Source: Lentisphaerota bacterium
GTDB taxonomy: Bacteria > Verrucomicrobiota > Lentisphaeria > Oligosphaerales > JABHEG01
DNA: 64,000 nucleotides
Reading direction: 5' to 3'
NCBI GenBank assembly: GCA_018676675.1
Contig: JABHEG010000133.1
Location: forward strand, 47,986-111,985
A program made the position numbers and the translations under genes. This document shows, piece after piece, positions 58,670 through 64,000 of the stretch (position 1 is its first letter; each line of letters begins with the position of its first letter). The notes beneath the pieces are model-generated. The model had not been told where the DNA came from. It made no database searches and worked only from the letters and a program-made list of their open reading frames with translations.

Positions 58670-60964
58670 TCAGTCTCTTTGGAGGGCACAATCCGTGACC
58701 CGAACGCTTCGGTTTTCGGCTGTGCACGATGTGCCGTTCTTGTTCCAGGCACAGAGGACCGGACCTTCGGGAGTCGAGATGGTGGCTTGGCATGGTGTGC
58801 GTTCGCCGAGCCAGGCTGGCTTGGCCTGCACACCTTCTGCGGAAAGCTCGGCATCCCAAAGGTGTGCTTCCACCCAGGGCACAAACTGAAGAGTCTGGGC
58901 GAATGCGTGGTCGTCGCGGACGGTTTGTCCTGCTCCCATGAAGCTCTCGTGCCAGGCATCGAAATAGGCCGGCTCGTCGTAGCGCAGGGCACAGAAGGTC
59001 AGCACGCGAGCCAGGTAGTCCCTGTGCCAAAGAGCCGAGCCGGGGAGTTGAATGATCTCGCCCGTGATATTGAGGAAGTCGCGGCCCCCTCTGTAGTCAT
59101 GCTGGTAGCTCCAGCCCATGATGCCATCGTGATCGAAACGTTCGCGCATCAGCCAATCGGCGAAACGCTTCACCATATCGGCGATGGGGGTATCGTTCGG
59201 GACGAGTTCAAGCCAGTCTATTGCGCCTCCGATGGCCATGCAGCCCATCCAGGGCTTGGTGATGTATGCCGCCCAGGCGTGGATCCCGGCTCCTCCTCCT
59301 TGATCGCCGAAGCTGCCGTCCGGCTTCTGTGAGGCGGCGACATCATCCAGGCTGTCTCGGGCGATGTCCCGGTAGTGCGGACTGCCGAGGTAACGGTAGA
59401 GCAGGACGGCACCCCGGATGAAGCAGGCGTCTCGCCCGATGGTCATCCGAGGCCATGAGTTCTTGTGCGTCGAGTAGGCTGTCTGGATCACGGATTCAGC
59501 GGCTTGACGGAAGAATCTGTCTCCGGTCTCGAGGTAGGCGGCGAGGCACGCGTGGATTCGGGCCATGGGCAGCGCGAAGGCGTCCGGCGGCCACCCGTGC
59601 ATGCGGACCTGTTTGGCGGCGTGGTCGATGCAGACATCGGTGAAATACGTCGCGGCGTGCATGGCATCGTCGTACTCCCCCGCATCACCGGTTGTCCAAG
59701 CAGAGAGGAACTGGGCGTAGGGGACTTCCCCTTCCCACCCGGCTTCGTAGGGCGGCGGGTTCTCCGGCGCTGCTCCTCGGGCCATGGCTCCGTCCTCGAA
59801 GCCGCCTCTCCGGATGGTTTTTCGGCACCATTCCCGGGCGGAGTCGCAAGCTTCCTGGAGGTCGGTCACGGCGGGCAGCAGAGGGGCAGGAACGAGTTCT
59901 TCACAGGCTCCATACCACCAGGCTGGCGGGAGGTAGCGCACAACGGTTGGAGCACGCTCCGCGTTGAGGCTGAAGCTGAAGCTCAGCGATCGCGACATGC
60001 CACGAAGGACGCGCTGTTCACTGCCGCGCAGGATGTATGCATCCCCGCCAAGGTCCTTGGCGGCGGCCCCACCGTAAAGCTCCATGCCCTCATAGGGTTG
60101 AATGGCCAGGAAGCCCTGGTCGATGCGCTGCTCGCCTGGTTTCTGCGCCGTCGCCAGCCGCGCCATTTCCGAGACATCGAACGACACGGGACCATGCGTC
60201 AGGGTTGTGACCGTGCCATCCCAGGGGGTGTCGTCGGTGGGGATCGGCTCTCCGTCCACGCGCACACCAATGACTGGCACGGTCTGTTCCAGGTCTTTGC
60301 CGTCGTCGAAGAACCTGCTGTTGACATGGCGGGCCACGACATCGCAGACTCCGTTTGCGTAGAGTCTGGCAGTGATGTGGCCGTTGAGCCAGTTGTGTTT
60401 GTGGAGGAACTCGTTGTCGTAATACCCTTTGCGTGACTGCAGGTAGGCCAGGTCGCACATGCGCACGGGGATTGCGCCGCCCATTTCCACCACACGGCAG
60501 AAGGGGGCTTCTTCCCGGACCACGAGGTTACAGGCTTCCCACCAGCGCAGTTGTCCGTCGGAGCGTAGCCCCATGGCCAGCTCGACGCAGTGTCCATTCC
60601 ACTCGATTGCCAGGCTGTGCCGTTCCCAGAAGAAGAGCGCATCCGGAGCGGTCTCGAACAGGTTCATTGACGCCTTGGGAAACGTGGCAGCATGCTGCTC
60701 GGGCGCGGACGTGATCTGCAGGGAGTCTGGGGCCGTCCCCATGTTGTCGGCCGCGAGCAGGAGTCGCCGAGGGGATGGGTTGGCGACATCGTGCCACTGG
60801 CCCAGGGGGAAGGCGCTGCTTGCGTGGCCCGCAACACCAAGGGGTGAAGGCGCGTTGCGTGGCAACGGAAGCGAGGTGACACAGAGCCCCGCGGGGCGTT
60901 CGGGGCCCAAACGGGTGAGCACCAATTCGTCGAGGTGTCTCTCGATTGCAGATGTACCGTTCAT
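58670..60964 (-). CDS. Large alpha/alpha-toroid-like protein of unknown function
   Basis: A 764-residue protein without signal peptide. The N-terminal half (about 1-360) is beta-rich, as in glycosidases with a supersandwich domain before a toroid. The C-terminal half has helical hairpins with conserved aromatic loops (FALPMARIHACLAAYLETGD, SWPRMTIGRDACFIRGAVLL in part, and AYITKPWMGCMAIGGAIDWL). It does not match a GH or PL family that I can name. Its ATG overlaps the URO-D family stop (ATGA), which couples them. As the third toroid-containing protein in the window, it supports a shared glycan-processing theme; an intracellular site is implied by the missing leader. Confidence 0.83.
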   Translation of the reverse strand: MNGTSAIERHLDELVLTRLGPERPAGLCVTSLPLPRNAPSPLGVAGHASSAFPLGQWHDVANPSPRRLLLAADNMGTAPDSLQITSAPEQHAATFPKASMNLFETAPDALFFWERHSLAIEWNGHCVELAMGLRSDGQLRWWEACNLVVREEAPFCRVVEMGGAIPVRMCDLAYLQSRKGYYDNEFLHKHNWLNGHITARLYANGVCDVVARHVNSRFFDDGKDLEQTVPVIGVRVDGEPIPTDDTPWDGTVTTLTHGPVSFDVSEMARLATAQKPGEQRIDQGFLAIQPYEGMELYGGAAAKDLGGDAYILRGSEQRVLRGMSRSLSFSFSLNAERAPTVVRYLPPAWWYGACEELVPAPLLPAVTDLQEACDSAREWCRKTIRRGGFEDGAMARGAAPENPPPYEAGWEGEVPYAQFLSAWTTGDAGEYDDAMHAATYFTDVCIDHAAKQVRMHGWPPDAFALPMARIHACLAAYLETGDRFFRQAAESVIQTAYSTHKNSWPRMTIGRDACFIRGAVLLYRYLGSPHYRDIARDSLDDVAASQKPDGSFGDQGGGAGIHAWAAYITKPWMGCMAIGGAIDWLELVPNDTPIADMVKRFADWLMRERFDHDGIMGWSYQHDYRGGRDFLNITGEIIQLPGSALWHRDYLARVLTFCALRYDEPAYFDAWHESFMGAGQTVRDDHAFAQTLQFVPWVEAHLWDAELSAEGVQAKPAWLGERTPCQATISTPEGPVLCAWNKNGTSCTAENRSVRVTDCALQRD

Positions 60965-61971
60965 GCGTCAAGAAACTCCTCGACCACTGCGACTGCATTT
61001 TCTATCGGCGTCTCTGTCCGGAGGGGCTTCGCCGGGGCAAGGACGTATCCGCCGCCTTTGCCCATCTCTCTGCGAAGACGTCGGATCTCGTCGCGAAGCT
61101 CATCCGAGGTCCCAAAGGGAATCGTGGACTGGCTGCCGAGGCAGCCCCAGAACGTGATGTTGTCACCCCATCCCTTCTTCAGCGCGTACGGGCTCATGCC
61201 TGCCGCTTCGGGCTGGACACTCTCGAGCACGTCGAGGCCGGTGTCAACGATGTCGTCCATTATCTCCGCAACGCTGCCGCAACAGTGCATGATCGCCACT
61301 TTCCCTTGCGCGTGGATGGCGTCGAAAATTCGAGTGTACCGCGGTTTGTAGAATGTGCGCCAGCGTTCGGGGCCGATCATGACGCCTCGCTGCACCCCCC
61401 AATCATCCCCCATCATGATCGCGTCGGCAGGGATGTCTCTGCATGCTTCGATCAGCCCGAGACACAGGTCGGTCAACCGGTCGAGAAGCTCAGTGTAGAA
61501 GCCCTCCTCTGCTGCGCAGTCCATCATGGTTTCCTCGAAGCCGCGTATGTACCAGCTCTGCCACAGGCACAGGCCTGTCGCGACAATGGTGAACGAATTG
61601 CCGGTCTTTCGGACACGCTCGGTCACTTGACTCACCGCTTCAGGGCTGAGGATGTCTTCCAGGATCGGGAACGCGTAGCCTTCGAGCTCTGGCCGGGATA
61701 GCCCCGGGCGGACGACGGTCGGGGGGACATTGTCGGTTCGCCAGAGCGTACCGAAAACATCTTGCCGGTGCTCCGGATCCGGGGGGGCTTGCCAGATCGA
61801 CGAGATCGCTCCACACTGCGCCATGTAGGGAGTGATCCGTTTCCGCCACGCGTTGCTGCCGAAGTGTTCGTCCAGACGGACAGCGACGGACGGCTCAAAG
61901 GCAAGCGTGTAGGGAACGGGATCGGTTTCGTGATGCCTGATTTGCTGCAGGACGATCTCGCGTGGTGTCAT
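60961..61971 (-). CDS. URO-D family protein (uroporphyrinogen decarboxylase / MtaA-like)
   Basis: A 336-residue TIM-barrel protein of the URO-D superfamily, which includes HemE and the methylcobamide:CoM methyltransferases. Features are ADAIMMGDDWGVQRGVMI, the zinc-type HCCGSVAEIMDDI (His-x-Cys), and a C-terminal GGGYVLAPAKPL. The HemE N-terminal substrate-binding RQAGR is absent, so it is not HemE. The distal Cys of MtaA-type zinc sites is not evident. Such proteins are numerous in Lentisphaerota and Planctomycetota and may transfer methyl groups in demethylation of methylated substrates. Nine bp separate it from the TIM-barrel gene upstream, and it overlaps the toroid gene downstream. Confidence 0.9.
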   Translation of the reverse strand: MTPREIVLQQIRHHETDPVPYTLAFEPSVAVRLDEHFGSNAWRKRITPYMAQCGAISSIWQAPPDPEHRQDVFGTLWRTDNVPPTVVRPGLSRPELEGYAFPILEDILSPEAVSQVTERVRKTGNSFTIVATGLCLWQSWYIRGFEETMMDCAAEEGFYTELLDRLTDLCLGLIEACRDIPADAIMMGDDWGVQRGVMIGPERWRTFYKPRYTRIFDAIHAQGKVAIMHCCGSVAEIMDDIVDTGLDVLESVQPEAAGMSPYALKKGWGDNITFWGCLGSQSTIPFGTSDELRDEIRRLRREMGKGGGYVLAPAKPLRTETPIENAVAVVEEFLDA

Positions 61972-61980
61972 GGGACTACC

Positions 61981-63882
61981 TTACTCCTCGAGCGGCCACA
62001 TCTGGTAGAGCAGGACACTGACATCGCCTGGGAACTGGGCAGGTTTGTTGGTGCCGAAGATTACGGTGTTTGGGCCGGGGCGCAAGACCAAAGCCCCGAT
62101 ATTCACTGCGAGGCTCTGCGATTCTCGCATGCCGCCCGGCCACAGTTTTGCGCCTTCAGCCCCAATGACGGTCATAGCCTGGCCCCCTCTGAGGTCAACG
62201 GGGAACGTGGTGCGATTATCGTTCACGCCGATTGCCGGATTGCCGAATGCGCCGGATTGCCGAAGCTCCGGCAGCATCCGCACATCGTCGAACATCACGC
62301 GGACCGACGTTTTGGCTGAGAGGTCGTTGAGGCAGAAAACCACGTACTCGGTCTTCGACCAGTCAAACCCAGTGTTCTTTGGGAGCGGGAATGTGAACAG
62401 GCGCCAGCCGCTGAAGGTGATCGGCTGCACCCAGTTCGCGTGGCGTCCGGCTACATCGCGGAACTGAAACCGCACACTTTCGGCCTGCGCATCCCCGTGG
62501 ATCCAGAGCCCGACCCCCGCATAGGCTGTCAGGTTCAGCGGCGAGGCGAAACGTCTACCTATGCCACTCCAGCCGCCATTGGTGCCCTCGTTCGTTGCTG
62601 TGTAGACCAGGCAGTTGGCCCCCACTTTCGCGTTTGTCGTCGTGATTTCGAACGCCTGCGAGACGCCCTTGCGAACCGGCCCTTCAGGAGTCAGGACCTT
62701 CTGCCCTCCGACCACGAACTTCTCGAACTCGTTTCCTTCGCCCATGCGGTAGGGCACCGCCGTGTTGAAGTCCTCGATGGTGAGGGTCTGAGTGTCATTG
62801 TATTCGGCTGTTCCAACGTGACGCTTGCCGCGCACGATCTCGGCGCCAAGCTGAACTGGAAATTGCTGTGTGTTGGTGATGGTCCAGACATTCTGTTCAC
62901 CGTCGAGTTGGTCGACCAGGCGCGGTTCCTCATAGACGGCCCGGCTCAGGGCCCAGCCGGTGTCATCTCGGAAGAGGCGGAAGTCCTTCTTCGGCTCGCG
63001 CAGCTTCTCCCTTATGTCAGCGCCAAACACGTTGGCCCGTCGGCACTCTTCGTATCGGGCGATCATCTCGAACATCTGTCGTGTTTGGGTTAGGCGATCC
63101 ATGGCTTCGCGTGATGTTTCGAGGGAGATTGTTCCATCGACCCCAAGTGCCTTGGCGCAGACGTACTCGATCTGGTCCGGGCGCACATCTTTGAACCAGT
63201 AGTACCAGCCCACATCTGCCTTGGTCCAGTTGTGACCCATTCCGAGAATGCCGGCCCAGCGCTGGTCCAAGTAGCCCTTGATATCGCCATGGCCGTCCGC
63301 CGATGCGCTGCGCGGTACCATATGCCAAAGGATATTTCGGCCGGTTCCGCAGCTTGTTTGGTACAGGACGTCTCTCTTCAGCTTCCGGTAGTAGTCCAAG
63401 TGCATCTTGTTCTGGTAATACCAGCCGTCGAGGTACGCGCCATTCGTGCCGTCGCTGGCATCAAAGTAGACGAAGTCGAAGTCGCAGGCGTTGATCACAT
63501 CCGCGAAGTTCTGGGTGACCTCATCCGCCAGCGTACTGTCGGGGTCAACGAGAAAGAACCCCCATTGGGCCAGAAGCCCGCGCACCTGTGCCCCGGCCGC
63601 ATGATCGTCAGCGGCTGTGCCAAGGGAGCCGCGTTGGCACCCGGTAAACCGGAAGGGAGGGCCGATCTCGGCCTCAGCATAGCGAATGAGCTCGTCCCCG
63701 ACCCGGATATGGTGCCCCGGGAAGGCCCGGGACCGGCCGCGCTTGGGCGGCAGACCTTCGGGCTGAGCCGTGAGGGTCAGCACGGTCGCCGTCGCATCGA
63801 CGGCTTCCGCGAGAGGGGAGCACTCGACGTAGGCCAGGCGGTCATCCGGTTTGGGCGTGAGTAGCCGTTCACGGGGGTGAGG
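61981..63882 (-). CDS. TIM-barrel glycosidase-like protein with carbohydrate-binding-like domain; 5' end unresolved
   Basis: The frame is open from a TGA at 63883-63885 to the stop at 61981, about 633 codons. The first usable start codon is the GTG at 63783 (600 residues), yet the preceding 33 codons (reading LLTPKPDDRLAYVECSPLAE and on) look coding. The central part (DFDFVYFDASDG, MVPRSASADGHGDIKGYL in pieces) resembles a glycosidase-type barrel; residues about 400-530 resemble a galactose-binding beta-sandwich (VGLWIHGDAQAESVRFQFRD). There is no signal peptide. Either an unusual start is used or the gene is 5'-truncated or frameshifted near 63870. It heads the eight-gene minus-strand directon. 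Confidence 0.75.
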   Translation of the reverse strand, partial: PHPRERLLTPKPDDRLAYVECSPLAEAVDATATVLTLTAQPEGLPPKRGRSRAFPGHHIRVGDELIRYAEAEIGPPFRFTGCQRGSLGTAADDHAAGAQVRGLLAQWGFFLVDPDSTLADEVTQNFADVINACDFDFVYFDASDGTNGAYLDGWYYQNKMHLDYYRKLKRDVLYQTSCGTGRNILWHMVPRSASADGHGDIKGYLDQRWAGILGMGHNWTKADVGWYYWFKDVRPDQIEYVCAKALGVDGTISLETSREAMDRLTQTRQMFEMIARYEECRRANVFGADIREKLREPKKDFRLFRDDTGWALSRAVYEEPRLVDQLDGEQNVWTITNTQQFPVQLGAEIVRGKRHVGTAEYNDTQTLTIEDFNTAVPYRMGEGNEFEKFVVGGQKVLTPEGPVRKGVSQAFEITTTNAKVGANCLVYTATNEGTNGGWSGIGRRFASPLNLTAYAGVGLWIHGDAQAESVRFQFRDVAGRHANWVQPITFSGWRLFTFPLPKNTGFDWSKTEYVVFCLNDLSAKTSVRVMFDDVRMLPELRQSGAFGNPAIGVNDNRTTFPVDLRGGQAMTVIGAEGAKLWPGGMRESQSLAVNIGALVLRPGPNTVIFGTNKPAQFPGDVSVLLYQMWPLEE

Positions 63883-64000
63883 TCAAGCCCGATTTCACGT
63901 TGTTGTGAAAGAAGCGCGACTTTCTTTCGGGAGACGGCTGGGATCTAACACACCTCGCCGTTATAGTGGCGGCCATGAACACAACCATGGCCAGCCCGGA
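63883..64000. other. Window edge: possible divergent promoter and start of a plus-strand gene
   Basis: A GAAAGAAG / CTTTCTTTC inverted repeat near 63908 and a TTATAGT (63961-63967) that could be a -10 element precede an ATG at 63975 opening a plus-strand frame to the window end. Only eight codons are visible, so no gene can be called. Confidence 0.3.

Overview
The window is about 64 kb of GC-rich bacterial DNA dominated by secreted carbohydrate- and glycoprotein-degrading proteins. A prepilin-like protein with an [22 protein letters not shown]-type N-terminus, Asp-box propellers, DUF4838/CBM9 and parallel beta-helix proteins, a Cys-type sulfatase, a URO-D family protein, frequent GTG/TTG starts and many intergenic palindromes together suggest the PVC superphylum, with Lentisphaerota as my first guess and Planctomycetota or Kiritimatiellota as alternatives. 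No rRNA, tRNA, CRISPR array or recognisable transposase was seen.

Layout. 1-5840: a partial GH2 glycosidase, a zinc-ribbon lipoprotein, an SF0329-type protein and a secreted archaemetzincin. 6049-9992: a Gfo/Idh/MocA dehydrogenase translationally coupled to an M14 carboxypeptidase fused to an alpha/alpha-toroid-like domain. 10047-10841: a DUF1653 protein and a hemerythrin-like protein. 11227-16291 (minus): an operon of a toroid protein, a LamG/calcineurin-like phosphoesterase and a sulfatase, next to an AraC-type regulator (16611-17615). 17745-20811 (plus): an FAD oxidoreductase and a TIM-barrel lipoprotein. 20829-25004: a GH16 enzyme with an inserted discoidin-like domain and two beta-propeller proteins. 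25200-29000: a glycyl radical enzyme divergent from a second FAD oxidoreductase.

29169-38842 is the most coherent system. A LacI-type regulator is flanked by two genes whose promoters carry the same AAACGTTT-centred operator just after the -10: a pseudopilin-like gene and a three-gene operon of secreted or lipid-anchored metallopeptidases. The first of these is M60-like; the other two are paralogs of a family I cannot name. All three combine a GATase-like module and an HExxH domain, and two carry PA14. I infer a regulated extracellular glycoprotein or mucin degradation locus.

38883-51651 (plus) holds a GNAT protein, a propeller lipoprotein overlapping mutY, a beta-helix protein, a DUF4838/CBM9 protein, an Asp-box propeller and a membrane-anchored protein. 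52300-63882 (minus) is a tightly packed eight-gene directon: a TIM-barrel-like protein with no clear start, a URO-D family protein, a large toroid protein, an alpha/beta esterase, a membrane protein, an amidohydrolase, a trypsin-like protease and a parallel beta-helix/CBM9 protein.

Intergenic spaces hold several dispersed palindromic repeat families, including a roughly 105-bp REP-like element present in full at 3951-4053 and 43203-43311 and as a half copy at 52229-52273.
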